Assembly (NCBI RefSeq): GCF_900497805.2
Contig: NW_020944355.1
Coordinates: 908,461-972,460, forward strand
DNA from: Vombatus ursinus
Taxonomy: Eukaryota > Chordata > Mammalia > Diprotodontia > Vombatidae
Direction of reading: 5' to 3'
DNA length: 64,000 nucleotides
Shown here in pieces: positions 21,696 through 32,770 of the stretch (its first letter is position 1; every line of letters begins with the position of its first letter). The notes under the pieces were generated by a model. It made no database searches, was not told the DNA's origin, and was given only the letters and a program-made list of their open reading frames with translations. Position numbers and translations under genes: made by a program.

Positions 21696-22459
21696 ATAAC
21701 ACCAATATGAAACAAGCTAGAGTTCAGCCATTTGCTTACTTTTTCAAATGCTAATTTTGTAGGCTTGACTTTTGTAGTGATTTCTTCCCCCACCCTCACT
21801 GCTGCCCTGGAGTTCTTCCATATCAGTAGAAGTTAGCAAGACAACTTTGGATTGGCTCAGCCTGGTGGCTGTGCTAAGAGACCTTGGGTGCTTCAGCATT
21901 TAGGTTAGATCCCATTCCTTCTTCTGCTTTGTCTGGAGACAAAATTATGATGACCCATATTTTCTAATTAGAGCATCACTAAGCTGCCATCAAAATGGTG
22001 TACGGATACAGGGCTGTCACGTGGTGCTGTACTAGATCTTGTGCTGAGGCTAGAAAGGTACATCTGGACCTTTCCCTTTGGCCCCAGGCTCATATCCTGC
22101 TCTCCTCTCTTTGATCAAAGGCAGCCTGGCCGTGTGCTGTGAGATATAGCAGAAAATACAAAAAAAAATGCAAAGTGCGCATTTACTCTCTCTGTCTCTG
22201 TCTGCCTCAGTCTCTGTCTCTGTTTCTATCCATCCCTGTGTCTGTCTGTCTGTATCTCATTAGCTCAACCCCTGTTCTTTTCCTATAGGTTCCACGCAGT
22301 CTTTACCACCTTAGATCATAGTATTTAACAATTTACTCTTAACGGCCATGTGATACAGGAGCAGCATGAGCATAGAAAATGCAGCTAGACATTAAGAGTC
22401 CCTCGCGGGCTGTACTCACTTGGGCCTAGATTTGGGAGTTCCCCCCCATTTTCCTCCCC
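21696..22459. other. Unassigned stretch
   Basis: No gene is recognised. A CT/CTGT-rich tract lies at 22183-22257. Confidence 0.45.
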
Positions 22460-23015
22460 TGCCTCCTTTCCTAAGGCACGAGTCTAACCATGTGACTTCC
22501 CTGACCAAGAGGCTCCTTTGGCTCCCTCTCAGCACCAGGCTAAAATAAAAGGCCACTATTCCGCATCTAAAGGCCTTAGTCACCTGACTCCAGTCTGCCT
22601 CTCTAAGCTTATTATCTATTCCTTTCCCTGCATGCTTTCTATGTTCAAGGCAATTGATAAATCAGTGTGCTTCCTGTTCCCTATAGAAAATGCTCCATGT
22701 CCCATGTCCAGGCTTTGCATAAGGATGCATGGAATACATCCATGGATTCCATACGTCATGCATAGAATGGCCTCCTTCAGTGCTCAGCTCAAATGCCTCT
22801 TCCTTGCATAGGACCTATACCAACTCTCCCAGTTATTAGTTTTTTTTATATTTAATTTCTCTGGTCATATTATCTCCCTTTACCTCAGCCTCTCCCACGG
22901 TAGAACACAAGTCCTTGAAGGAGTGCCTTTCGTTATATATTTGTCTTCCTAGTGTCTAACATACTGCCTTGCGTATAGTTGGCACTTACTAAATGCTTGT
23001 TGAATAAATTAATAT
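22460..23015 (+). mobile_element. L2 LINE 3' end
   Basis: "tccagtctgcctctctaagc", "agtgctcagctcaaatgcc", "gtccttgaaggagtgcctt" and the "cacttactaaatgcttgttg" end follow L2 order from the ORF2 C-terminus to the 3' terminus. Confidence 0.85.
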
Positions 23016-23484
23016 AAAACCTGGGAGAAGAGAAGATGCCTTTTATACCTGGAAAGGCATAACAGTACATTGAAGCCACCCTGAATCCGTTTCTATAGAG
23101 GTTGCAATACCATGCATGCAAATTTAGGAGTCATAGGTTACTCTGGATTATTGTAGGCAATGAGATGTCTGCGCATGGAAGGTTTGTGCCAAGTACACAG
23201 ATTTTCCTCTCTGTTTCTCTGGGATAGTGGATAAAATGCTAGGCTAGGAGACAGAAAAACTTCACCACTATGTGCCTCAGTTATCCCCCTAATATTTATC
23301 TAAGTTGTAGGTAGGGTTCAAGCTGTGTTTGATAGAGGGGAACATAGAGTTCCCCTATACTGATGAAAAAAACGGAGCCTTTGCTCATTTGTGTATTCCA
23401 TTATTACATAGATATTCCTTTTTTTATATGTTTTGTTGGGATGGAGGGGAGGGAAGGGGGAGAGTTGATAATTGTTAGTAGACT
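23016..23484. other. Mostly unassigned, weak MIR piece
   Basis: A short MIR-like block lies at 23220-23290 ("gggatagtggataaaatgct"). Nothing else is recognised. Confidence 0.4.
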
Positions 23485-23790
23485 CTATTCTTGGAAATGG
23501 GGCAGGTAGGTGACTCATTGGACAGAGTCAGATGGAGTCAGGAAGATTCATCTCTCTGAGTTCAAATGTGGCCTCAGACACTTCCTAGCTGTGTGATCCT
23601 GGGCAAATATTTAACCCTGTTTGACTCAGTTTCCTCATCTGTAAAATGAGCTGGAGAAGGAAATGCCAAACTATTCCGGTATCTTTGCCAAAAAAAAAAA
23701 AAAAAAAAAAAAACCAAAACAGCAACAAAACCCAAAATAGGGTCATGAAGAGTCAGGCACAACTGAAAAATGACTGAACAGCAACATTCT
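23485..23790 (+). mobile_element. MAR1-type SINE
   Basis: tRNA-like head ("cagtcaggtagg"-like, degenerate), "gtgtgatcctgggcaaata", "gtttcctcatctgtaaaatg", "ggagaaggaaatgccaaact", an internal A-run of about 22 (23691-23713), then the Bov-B-like tail "gggtcatgaagagtcaggc". It is full length. Confidence 0.88.
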
Positions 23791-24285
23791 TGGAAATGGT
23801 TGAAAACTCATTTGGGCTTTTGAAATCGTATGCCAAGATGAAGAGTACAGCCTATGGAGAGTTTTTATTGCAAATCTTTATACATTTGTGAAAATAGCCC
23901 AATATTTCTAAGATCAACAACAAAGTGAAACAACTCCATAGACTTTTTCTCATAACTCACCAGATTTCACTTTCAGAAATGAATCCACAAGTGCAGTGTA
24001 ACCAATATAATCTCTCTACCCCTCGCTCTCTTTTTATAGCCAAGAGACTTTGATGGAGGCTATTAATCATCCCAGGCTAGTATATTTTAGATAGGTCTTT
24101 GCAAAGTTGAGAGTAACATTTCCAGCTGTAACACTAGCAGCTGTGTCCCTGGTAGCTTTCATACCAGTGAAAATAGACAGCTTAAGAGCTACCTGCAAAG
24201 AGTTAATAGGAGCCCAAGCAAGGTGGAGTTTTTAAGATTTGAGAGCAGTGATGGAAAATGATGGAAGACCACGAGGCTCAATTTA
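23791..24285. other. Unassigned stretch
   Basis: No gene or repeat is recognised. Confidence 0.45.
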
Positions 24286-24480
24286 ATCCACTCCAACAAA
24301 TATTTATTAAGCAGCTACCATATATCAGGCAATGTGCTGGGTGTCAAGGATATAGGTGAATAAAGTAATGAAAAAACATTTATTAAGCACTTACCAGGCC
24401 AAGCACTATGCTAAATGCTGAGTGTGCAAGGCAGTCTCTGTCTTCAAGAAGCTTACGTTCTAATAAGCCATGTAAGGGAG
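24286..24480 (-). mobile_element. Two adjacent L2 3' ends
   Basis: "acaaatatttattaagcagc" (24298) and "aaacatttattaagcactta" (24373) are two L2 3' termini in the same reverse orientation about 75 bp apart; the second runs on into "gtctctgtcttcaagaagct". Confidence 0.82.
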
Positions 24481-24884
24481 TAGTGCTCAGGGATGTATAT
24501 TTTGGTCTATGGAGTCTCAAGGAAGATGAGTTGATCCAGAAGCAGTGGTAGTATTGATTACAATTTCTAAGTTACAATTTCAGGGGTTGGCATGAGGAGG
24601 GGCAGGTTACATGTGCCATGGCAGAGTCGATATCAGGAAAACGGTCATTGTCAATGACTGGCTGAGATGTGAAGCATGGGCTGATCTAAGCCTCATAGAG
24701 TGGGCTTATGGGAGTTTTGCACTCATTTGCCAATCCTGACTGATTGGCCCCAGGCTAGCACTTCCAAAGCTGAGTGGATTAAGTCATCCAGGGCATGGTC
24801 TCTAGGGTCTAGTAGTAGTTTCCCCAGTACAATGATAGGGTATAATGGAAAGTGTTTGATTTTGTTTTGTTTTTTAAGAAAGGC
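24481..24884. other. Unassigned stretch
   Basis: No gene or repeat is recognised. Confidence 0.45.
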
Positions 24885-25000
24885 AAAACCCAACAATACA
24901 GCAATCCCTACCATCAAGAGTTTCCAGTTTCCAGTGCCTAAAACAGTGTCTGGAACATAGTAGGCATTTAATAACTCCTTGTCAGATGGGTCATTTCCAC
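24885..25000 (+). mobile_element. L2 LINE 3' tail
   Basis: "acagtgtctggaacatagt" and "aggcatttaataactcctt" match the L2 3' terminus. Confidence 0.72.
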
Positions 25001-25059
25001 TGAAGGACACGGTATGTGTATAGATCAGTAAATATGCCATACTTACAAAATAATACAAA

Positions 25060-25195
25060 GTCATTTCTTTTTTTAATTTTAATTTAAAAAATATTTTATT
25101 TATTTGATTGGCCAAAATCTGTCTTCTCACCCTTGCACATCAATCCTCCCCCTTCCCACAATGAGAACACAGGAAAAACCAAACCAGGCAATTGG
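25060..25195 (-). mobile_element. L1 3' UTR piece
   Basis: A T/A-rich lead (reversed A-tail) is followed by a pyrimidine-rich block and "cacaatgagaacacaggaaa", as in L1 3' UTR copies at 36413 and 48994 ("gagaaggcaa"). The match is moderate. Confidence 0.55.
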
Positions 25196-25201
25196 AAAGG
25201 T

Positions 25202-25720
25202 CTAATGTGGTGGGTGGTGTTTGGCCTGTGGTTTGAAGAAAGCTGGGGAAACTAAGAAGTTGAAGTGAAAATGAAGCAAAGTGGGAACAATCTCGTAGAG
25301 ACAATGGAATGGGATGAAGGACACAGGCCAGGAGAAGGGCTGCCTCTTTGTATGAGGTAGAGGCGAAGGGGCAGACAGTGGCACAGAGAATCTGAGTGCT
25401 GGGGCATGAGGAAGGAGCTCACAGTAAATGGCCTCAGTTTTTTCAGTGAAACAGCAGCAAAGGTTTTTTTTTAGATCCCCACATTTATTTTGTAGTTGGT
25501 CTAAAAGTGTTAGATTGGCAATTTTGTCTCTGAGGATGTTGTGAGAAAATGTAGTCTTGACCTGAATGGTAGGAAGGGTACATAATTCACTGGGGATTGG
25601 AAACCAAAGTCCCAGTGGTGACCTTGGACAGGCTGGCAAAATGGGTGTGGTTATGGGCTCATGTCCTGCCAGGAAGTGATCTGAAATTCTGTTGCAAACC
25701 AGAACTTTGCATTTAGACAA
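25202..25720 (-). other. Longest open frame, unrecognised
   Basis: A reverse frame of 172 codons is open from ATG to stop. I recognise no domain, signal peptide or repeat in it; it is rich in Pro, Leu, His and Cys and has no low-complexity run. No splice sites or Kozak-type context stand out. A chance frame in A/G-rich DNA or a remnant of an unknown mobile element is more likely than a host gene. Confidence 0.2.
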
Positions 25721-26649
25721 GAAATTTCTGGGCTGAATGTAGGGAAGAAAATCCCCCTTTAGCTTGTAAATATAGCAAATTTGATCTGGAAGTCGTGGAG
25801 GCAGAATAAATATGAAGGCCCATGATGCCCTTTTTTATCGAGTTAGTTTTCTGTCCATAAGCATACTTTAAGAGAAATAACTCACAGCTTTATTGAATAT
25901 CATACCCTCAGCTTTGTTGGAAGACTGCTTATATATAACCAAGGAAACCCCTGGTGGTTTGCTTCCCCAAAACATTAGTACTAGTGAAAGCTTGCCCTGG
26001 CTCCTGGTGTTGTTGGATTATTTGGTTTCAAGATCTTGATCCTGAAAAGAAGGTGAAGACATTGGGGAACATGCAATGGTTAGTTACGATTGTGCCCAAA
26101 CTCGGGATAACATGACACCAAGTGAGAAGGTGCTTATTTTCAGTTCTTTGTGGCTCTTTCTAGCCCACATAACATTATCTTTTCTTCTGGGAAGCTCAAG
26201 ATTTGTTCACCCTGTAAGCTGGTTTAGTCAAAACTCCCAGTGTCTAATATGAACCAGTGCTGGGTCCAGCTGGGTCATATGATCTATGTTTTGCAGCCTA
26301 AAGGTCATAGTATGATTTTAGCCAAATAAATTATTCACAAAGGGTTTTGAGACTCTCTGGGGTTCTCAGCTTCTTCAGCTTCTTTCCTGACCTCGTCTTC
26401 TGACCTGTATTACTCAGGGCTTCAAAATCAGAAGTGTCCTTGGTTTTTCTGTGGGAACATTCTCCTCTTTTTACAGCCATCCAAGAGCACTGGTTCATAG
26501 CTATGTTATAAAGAGCCCAGAGGAGAAGGTTATATAGCATCTTTGCAGGATGAATTCCCTTGTGTTACAGAGTGATGGAAGAAAAGAAAGGAGAGGCAAG
26601 CACACGCAGCCTCTTTGTTTGCTCTGTTGGAATTTTCTGAGAGTATTTG
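25721..26649. other. Unassigned stretch
   Basis: No gene or repeat is recognised. Confidence 0.45.
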
Positions 26650-26835
26650 TGACTTTATAGAGCTGTAGGATCGAATTTCAGAGCTGGGTCCTTAGAGAAG
26701 GATCCTTATCGACAGAGACCCAGAGATGCGAAAGAATTTACCTAAGGTCACTTACCTAGTTAGTGGCCAAGCTGGAAAAAGAACCCAGAGTCTGAGGACT
26801 ATTTCCATAGTGGAATCTTATTCTAGGAATTCTGC
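26650..26835 (-). mobile_element. MIR-type SINE, degraded
   Basis: "gacccagagatgcgaaagaa", "cctaaggtcacttacctagt" and "aaagaacccagagtctg" are in reverse order. Confidence 0.7.
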
Positions 26836-26934
26836 AAAGGAATAAGCCATTCAAATTGCAAAACCACAACTGTGGTGCCTTCTCTGTTGCTTGGAGAAGG
26901 GAGGAAGTTGAGAAAACAGAAGGCAGATTGGAAT

Positions 26935-27120
26935 GCCTAGGATCAGAGACACAGAGCTGGAAGGACCTTTAGACATCACCCAAGCTGAGCCTCTTATTTT
27001 ACTGATGAGGAAAACAGAGGCCTTGCCTCAAATCACATAGGTAGTAAGGCATTGAGGCAGAATGTGAGCTCAGGCCTGATGACTCCAAGCCAGTGAGCTC
27101 TCCTTCTACTGTTCCATGCT
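26935..27120 (-). mobile_element. MIR-type SINE with CR1-like tail
   Basis: "cagagctggaaggaccttta", "ctgatgaggaaaacagaggc" and "gatgactccaagccagtg" are in reverse order. Confidence 0.78.
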
Positions 27121-27174
27121 GCTGCTTGAAGCATGAAGAGGAAAAAGGGCATGATCACTTTGTCGTTTCAGTTC

Positions 27175-27370
27175 AAGGCTCAGCCTCCCCTCAAATGCTG
27201 TTGTATTTGCTTTGTGTAGATTTGGTATTTACTTATCTGTGTACGTAGGTTGTTTCCCATGGTAGAAAAAACCTTGAGGGCAGACACTGTTTAGTCTTTG
27301 ACTTTGGATCCCTAGAACCTAGAACATAGTAGGTGCTTACTAATGCTTATTCAATTCAGTTTGATTAGAG
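27175..27370 (+). mobile_element. L2 LINE 3' end
   Basis: "gttcaaggctcagcctccc", "ccttgagggcagacactgtt" and "acatagtaggtgcttactaa" are in L2 order. Confidence 0.82.
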
Positions 27371-28094
27371 GAAGTGAGAATGATTTCTCCCTGGGCACAG
27401 ATTGGGTTTAGGCCACTAAGTAAAGGGAGTCAGGCTACTTTCAGGTCTCTTGAAAGGGTATAGAATGTCATGCCCTTTCATCCCTCCTCACTTTAAGTTC
27501 TTAGTCATTTCTAGCCATCCAAGGTGGAATAGCAGCTGGGGTGGGGGTGGGGAAAGGAACAAAAACTAAAACCAAATGGTTGAAAGGCCTTGGTTCCTCG
27601 GGGATCCTGGGAAACAGATCAGGGGGAGAAAAACTCAACCTTTAGTTTGGGAAAAAGATCTGTGCAGTCCCTGGAAGTGGTGGTGATGGATAAGGTGGAA
27701 GAGATGACATTGCAAGGCCCCAGAACTGTTCCCAGAGCATCAGTAGAGTAGAAAATCTCCGAGAGAGAAGAGGAAAACGTTTCTTTGGCGTTACTGGGAA
27801 AATGATTTCTGTCAAATCTGACAGAAGAGAAAGTGCCCAGTGATTCATCGGAGTCCCATGAAGCAAAGGTCTAGAACTCCAGCCCTTCTACAGTGGCTGA
27901 GCCTCCTCTGGGCCTTCATAAGCAGCTGAATGGCCTGTGCCCCCAAAGAGCCTCACCCCATAGCCAGCACCACAGAGATCTTCCATGTTGGAGAAAGTCT
28001 GAGTCAACTCCAGAAATCAATCAACCCTTAATGTTTTTGTAACCCTCTTCTGGAGAATCTGGTCTTGCCATATTTCACAGGGCAGAGGAAGAAT
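27371..28094. other. Unassigned stretch
   Basis: No gene or repeat is recognised. Confidence 0.45.
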
Positions 28095-28220
28095 CATGTG
28101 CAGGTTTGAAAACTGGAAAGAATCTTAGAGATAACGTAGTGTAGCAATTTCATTTTGCAGAAGAGACAGCTGAGGCCCAACAACAATAGGGGACTTGGCT
28201 AAGGTCACAAGGTAGTGAAT
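28095..28220 (-). mobile_element. MIR-type SINE, 5' incomplete
   Basis: "ggaaagaatcttagagataa", "gaagagacagctgaggccc" and "ggctaaggtcacaaggtagt" are in reverse order; the tRNA-like head is missing. Confidence 0.72.
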
Positions 28221-28221
28221 A

Positions 28222-28300
28222 TATTAGATATATTATTAATTATAATATAATAATTATATATAATATGGCAATATTGTAACATTATATATGCATGTATATT
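28222..28300. repeat. AT-rich low-complexity tract
   Basis: Nearly pure A/T with TATAAT-like words, directly behind the truncated SINE. Confidence 0.85.
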
Positions 28301-28789
28301 TTATTGAAATTACAGATTCTAACTAAGGAAAATCATGTTCTCTATAGTATGTGAAAAGAATGTCTGATCTAATTGTATATTCTTTTTCCTGGAGTCAGTA
28401 TCTGTAAGGCATTCCTGAGCAAAGTCTACCTTGGGAGCAACTGATGGGGGGGAGGGGAGGGATATTCATGATTATGGTGTCAGGCTGCAGTTTGGCATTG
28501 AAGCAGGTTGGTCTTTACTCAGGTTGAATGTCAAGTCCGTAGCAGAGGAATGTGCAAGTCTCTGTGGTGCAGCTCCTGGGGGCTAAGGCATAAGGAACCT
28601 CTGCAGGAGGCAGTGGGATGGCCTCCCCTATGTGCAGTCCCTCAAAACCTAAACAGCCATCCAGTATACAGCCCAGTCCCCCAAGTGATGCTTAGTAGCA
28701 AACACAAGAGTAAGCTCTTCCAAGCAAAGGCTTGGAAAATTGCTGGCCTGAAAAGGGAAAACAAGCAATGGAAGAAAAAAAACACAAAT
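28301..28789. other. Unassigned stretch
   Basis: No gene or repeat is recognised. A 110-codon plus frame (28508-28840) is unknown to me. Confidence 0.4.
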
Positions 28790-29000
28790 CTATGGAAACA
28801 TTGCCCTTTTGCTACTGCCTGCGGGACATCTCCACTTTGATGTCCACTTCAAACCCAGTGCGTCACAAACAAAACTTCTCTTTCAACATACTAGCTTCTC
28901 GTCCCACTTCTCTGTCGGTCACAAGAATAATCTACCACTATCCCAGACAAAGCATGGGTCTGCTGTTGATTCACTTAGCGGATGACCTCCTCTACCGAAC
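28790..29000 (+). mobile_element. L2 LINE fragment, ORF2
   Basis: CLRDISTLMSTSNPV followed by KQNFSFNILAS parallels the L2 segment LDISTWMSxRHLKLNMSKTEL. It is another copy of the region at 20912. Confidence 0.68.
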
Positions 29001-29357
29001 TTTATGGAGAATATTGAGGCCATCTGTCATGAGTTCTTTGCTCTCCCTTCCTTCAGGCCACAAAACCTAGCTCTGCCTTCCTGCAGCCTCCCTTCCTGGA
29101 GTCTAGTTTGGGGAGCAGGTGGCCGTTTTCCTTGCCAAATTCTATCCTGTCCGTATGTGTTTTTGTCCCAGTCACAGCTCCTATCTCTTTCTGAACCTGA
29201 CCTCATCAGTTTCCCTTGCTACTGGTTCCTTTCCCAACTGCTTACACACAGGTTCAGATCTTACCTAGCTACAAAAACGCATCCTCCTGACTCTTCCTTC
29301 CCTCCCTTCAGTGTACTGTTCCCTGCACTCCTCCATTTCCTAGCTAATTTCAAGAGC
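29001..29357. other. Unassigned, pyrimidine-rich
   Basis: It may continue the L2 copy, but no diagnostic block is seen. The 124-codon plus frame at 29004-29378 is not recognised. Confidence 0.4.
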
Positions 29358-29610
29358 AGCAGTGTCCAACTCATCTAGAAAACAGGGGCCAGTGACCCTT
29401 CTGTAAGGATACCTGTGGGCCACAGATTGGCTTGGGAAACCACATATTAATGTTATCTATGTTCTATTAGAGTTGTATTTATTTTATAAAACAGTTTCTC
29501 AGTCTGGTATAGGCTGCCCTGGGGAATGTTGTGGCCTGCAAAGCAGCCCACTAGTCTCTACTCACTGCCTCTGCTTTGGCAACGCTCATTCACAGATTAA
29601 CTCATTGCAT
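29358..29610 (+). mobile_element. hAT-type DNA transposon piece
   Basis: It begins "cagtgtccaactcatctag" and carries "cctgtgggccacagattgg" and "gttgtggcctgcaaagcagc". The "CAGTG...CCAACTC" start and the gggcca words are typical of Charlie-like hAT elements. The matching right terminus is not visible, so the copy is truncated. Confidence 0.6.
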
Positions 29611-29674
29611 TCTGGCCTCCAGTGCTCCCCCTCCAGTAAAGCTGCGGACTTAAAGGTTACCAGCGACTTCTTTT

Positions 29675-29924
29675 GAAAACGTTTTCATTGATATAGTTGG
29701 TGTGCAAATCACCCTTATTTTCCCTTCCCTATCTCATCCCAGAGCCATCCCTTGTAACAGAATAAAAGGGAAGGAAAAAATCAATTTAGCAAAACTAATG
29801 ATCACATTAGCTAAGTGATAGTATGTGCGATACTTCACACTCACAGTCCCCCACCTCTGCAAAGCAGGAAAGCTCATTTTTTTCTTTATATTTTCTTCTC
29901 TTCTTCGGGTCCAAGCTTGATCAT
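29675..29924 (-). mobile_element. L1 3' UTR
   Basis: "gagccatcccttgtaacaga", "atcaatttagcaaaactaat" and "cacagtcccccacctctgc" match the block at 8540-8832. Confidence 0.8.
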
Positions 29925-30260
29925 GATGATAATAATAATAATAATCATAATAATAATAACAACAGCAACAACAACAACACCAACCACAATAATATTAATA
30001 ACAACAATGGCAATCACTACCATTTATGGCACTTTAAGGTTTGCAAAGGGCCTTACAGACATTATTTCATTTGATCCTCATAACAACTCTAGAAGGTAGG
30101 TGCCATTATTATTCCCATTTTATAGAGGAGGAAACTGAGGCAAACAAAAATGAAGCTACTTGCCCAGGGTCACATAGCTAGTAAGTGTCTGAGACCAGAT
30201 TTGAACTCAGTTCTTCTAGACTCTGGGTCCAGCACTCCTATCACTGTGGCTACCTAGCTA
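29925..30260 (-). mobile_element. MIR SINE with (AAT/AAC)n tail
   Basis: A microsatellite-like AAT/AAC tail (29925-30010) is followed by "ctttaaggtttgcaaagggc", "ttatagaggaggaaactgag", "cttgcccagggtcacatagc" and "gggtccagcactcctatca" in reverse MIR order. It is full length. Confidence 0.88.
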
Positions 30261-30264
30261 CCTC

Positions 30265-30400
30265 TTATAATCTCCATCTTTGGAGAAGTAGGAAGTTAAG
30301 TGACTTGCCCAGGGTCGCACAGCTAGTGTGTAGTAAGTATCTGAGGCCAAATTTGCAATATGGTCTTCCTTCCTCTTAACTCTAGCACTCTGTCTTTTGT
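30265..30400 (-). mobile_element. MIR-type SINE, truncated
   Basis: "ggaagttaagtgacttgccc", "cgcacagctagtgtgtagta" and "actctagcactctgtc" are in reverse order, directly next to the previous SINE. Confidence 0.78.
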
Positions 30401-30429
30401 GACATCTAAATAATTGTGCAGCACTAACA

Positions 30430-31055
30430 ACTTCAGGTCTGAATCTGGTGACTTTTCCGGCTTAGCCTAGGTTGGGCCCTCATTACCTCTTGCCTAGACT
30501 GATGCAATAGTCTCTTCTGATCATTAGTCCTGCCTTGAGTCTCTCTTCCCTCCAATCCATTCTCCATTCAACTGCCAAGTTGGTTTGTCCAAAGTGTAGG
30601 TCTGACTATATCAGTTTTCTCCTAAATGAATTGTGGCAACTCCTTTTTACCTCCAGGATCAAGTAGAATCTCCTCTTTTAGTACTTAAAGCTTTGGAATC
30701 TGCCCCCCTCCTACCTTTCCAGTCTTTTTACATTTGACTCCCATTCATGCACTCTACAATTCAGCCAGTGTCCTACTTCCTTCAGTATAACATTCTGTCT
30801 CCTATTTCCAGGCCTTTCAACTTTGTGTCCCACATGCCTGGCATGTTCTTCCCCCTCCCCTTTGCCTTTTGGTTTTTGGGCCTCCTTCAAGCCTCAGCTT
30901 CAGTCCACCTTCTGCGGAGCCCTTTCCTGGTTCCCCCACTTCTAGTGCCTTCCCCTTCTAGAATACCTTCCATCCACCCTGAGTGTAGCTTGTTTGTACG
31001 GCATAGCCTACTTGGTGTCTCTCCCATTAGATTATGAGCTCTTGATCACAAAGAG
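30430..31055 (+). mobile_element. L2 LINE 3' region
   Basis: "tcctacctttccagtctttt", "cactctacaattcagccagt", "cccacatgcctggcatgttc" and "tagattatgagctcttga" follow the L2 end of ORF2 and 3' UTR. The terminal 60 bp of L2 is missing. Confidence 0.85.
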
Positions 31056-31159
31056 GAGATTATGAATTAAAGTATAATAAGTAGTATTTAAGAGTTTTGG
31101 GGAGGGCAAGGGGATTTCACTAGTGAAGTTTCGAAACTCTGTCCACTGATGCAGATGGG

Positions 31160-31312
31160 CAGCTCTCGTAACTTACACTTTAAGATTGTTGTTCAGGGCA
31201 CTGAGAAGTTAAATGACATGCCCATTATTACATAATATGTGTTTGAAGCCAGACTTGAACCCAGTTCTTTCTGGTTGTCCTAGTGGCCCTCTAGCCATTA
31301 TTGTATGTAGAT
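31160..31312 (-). mobile_element. MIR-type SINE, degraded
   Basis: "gagaagttaaatgacatgcc" and "agccagacttgaacccagtt" are in reverse order. Confidence 0.7.
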
Positions 31313-32036
31313 TCTCTGTCTAAGAATTACTGCAGGTCAAGACGGGAGAGACATTTTGATAATAAGTTTGGGAAAGTTGAGGTAGAATAAGAAATGGACC
31401 ATTTCTGGGTTTAAAAGAAAGCCATAATGATGGTGTTGTCATTAATCATAAACTTTAACTAATTGAAGGAAAGTCGCTTTCTAAGTTTGACGTGGGTTCT
31501 GAAGCTATTAATCTTACTCAGAAAACTTTAAAACACCTCATTGAAACTGACATATGTGTCAAACAGTGGATGGAGCCCATCCTTTCTTAGCTTTGTATAC
31601 CATATCCAACTAGTTCCCCAGCCAGTGATTTTTTTGCAGTGGTAGCTGCAGTCAGTTTTGATTATTTTAGTCATGGTAACATACCCTTGTAATATTTGAT
31701 GGTCTGGAGATATTCATTGATGTAGACATCAAGTGGGCTGTTACTCTCTTCCCTGAAGGATATGGACTAGGTTCTGGATCATTCTTTTATTTTTTGGCAC
31801 TAAAAACAGTGGGTAACGCTTACCCAAAGACATTAGTAAAACAGGCCTCCATGAAGTTGTCTTGAAAATTGGAAGTTATATGAAGGAGCAAATAAAGGAA
31901 GGGATTAGGAAATTTATCAAAAGTGATATGGTGGGCAGAATATAATATCTGGAGTTGGGGAGCCAAAATAGGAAGAGCATAGTGAGTGAGATGGAATGTC
32001 CTTCACTATATAACAATAATAACAATGTCTTACATT
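31313..32036. other. Unassigned stretch
   Basis: No gene or repeat is recognised. Confidence 0.45.
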
Positions 32037-32240
32037 TGAGCAAAAGTGACAATTTGGTGGAAAGAGGGCAGGGCCTGGAATCAGCAGATCAGGGTATGCA
32101 TCTCACTTCTGATACTTCTGAACTGTGTGACTTGGGCAAACTCATTTAACCTCTCTTAAGCTCAGTATTCTCTTTTGTAAATTGAGGGTCATAATACCTA
32201 GAGTAGCCTTCCAGTTCTAAATCAGTGAACCTGTGATCCT
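32037..32240 (+). mobile_element. MIR-type SINE with CR1-like tail
   Basis: "ggcagggcctggaatcagca", "ctgtgtgacttgggcaaact" and "agtagccttccagttctaaa" are in plus order. Confidence 0.75.
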
Positions 32241-32279
32241 GTAACTTTCTTTCCTGGGGTTGTTATTAGTATCAGATGA

Positions 32280-32545
32280 AAAGCAGTGTGACAGAGTGGC
32301 TTAGGAACTAGATTGAGAATCAGTAAAACATGAGTTCAAATCCTGCTTCAGATCCACATACTTACTGTGTGACCCTGGGCAAGTCACTTCACTGCTGAGT
32401 CTGAGTTGCCAAATTATCTGTAAAATGAGAATGATGCTTCTAAGAAATTGTCATGGAGATCAAATGAGATGACGTATATGAGGAATGTTGCAAATCTTAA
32501 AGCACCACATAGATGTCAGAACTTTATATGTTGCAAAACCATCTT
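32280..32545 (+). mobile_element. MIR SINE
   Basis: "gagttcaaatcctgcttcag", "tgaccctgggcaagtcactt", "attatctgtaaaatgagaat" and "atcttaaagcaccacataga" give the full MIR order. Confidence 0.85.
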
Positions 32546-32599
32546 GGATGCATTAGGTTCCTTGATTTCCCAACCACATAATCAGAGTAGGGAGAGACA

Positions 32600-32770
32600 G
32601 TAAGCAGGTGGCTTGGCTGAGCAGCAGAGTCTATGGAGAAGAGATGAGGAGAGAAGTTTGGGGCAGATTAGAGAGCCCAAAATGCCACTGTGATGAGATT
32701 GGGTTTGATCTAGCAGGTGATAGAAAACTAGTGCTGATGCTGAAACAGGGAAGTGATGCTGAGGAAGAAC
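32600..32770 (-). mobile_element. Possible L2 piece
   Basis: "gagattgggtttgatctag" and "gaaacagggaagtgatgctg" recall the reversed L2 block seen at 42900-42980 ("tatcctggatcataatag"). The match is weak. Confidence 0.4.

Noticed and set aside
28222-28300. AT-rich tract as an origin or matrix attachment site
   Set aside because: Composition alone is no evidence; it looks like low-complexity decay beside a SINE.
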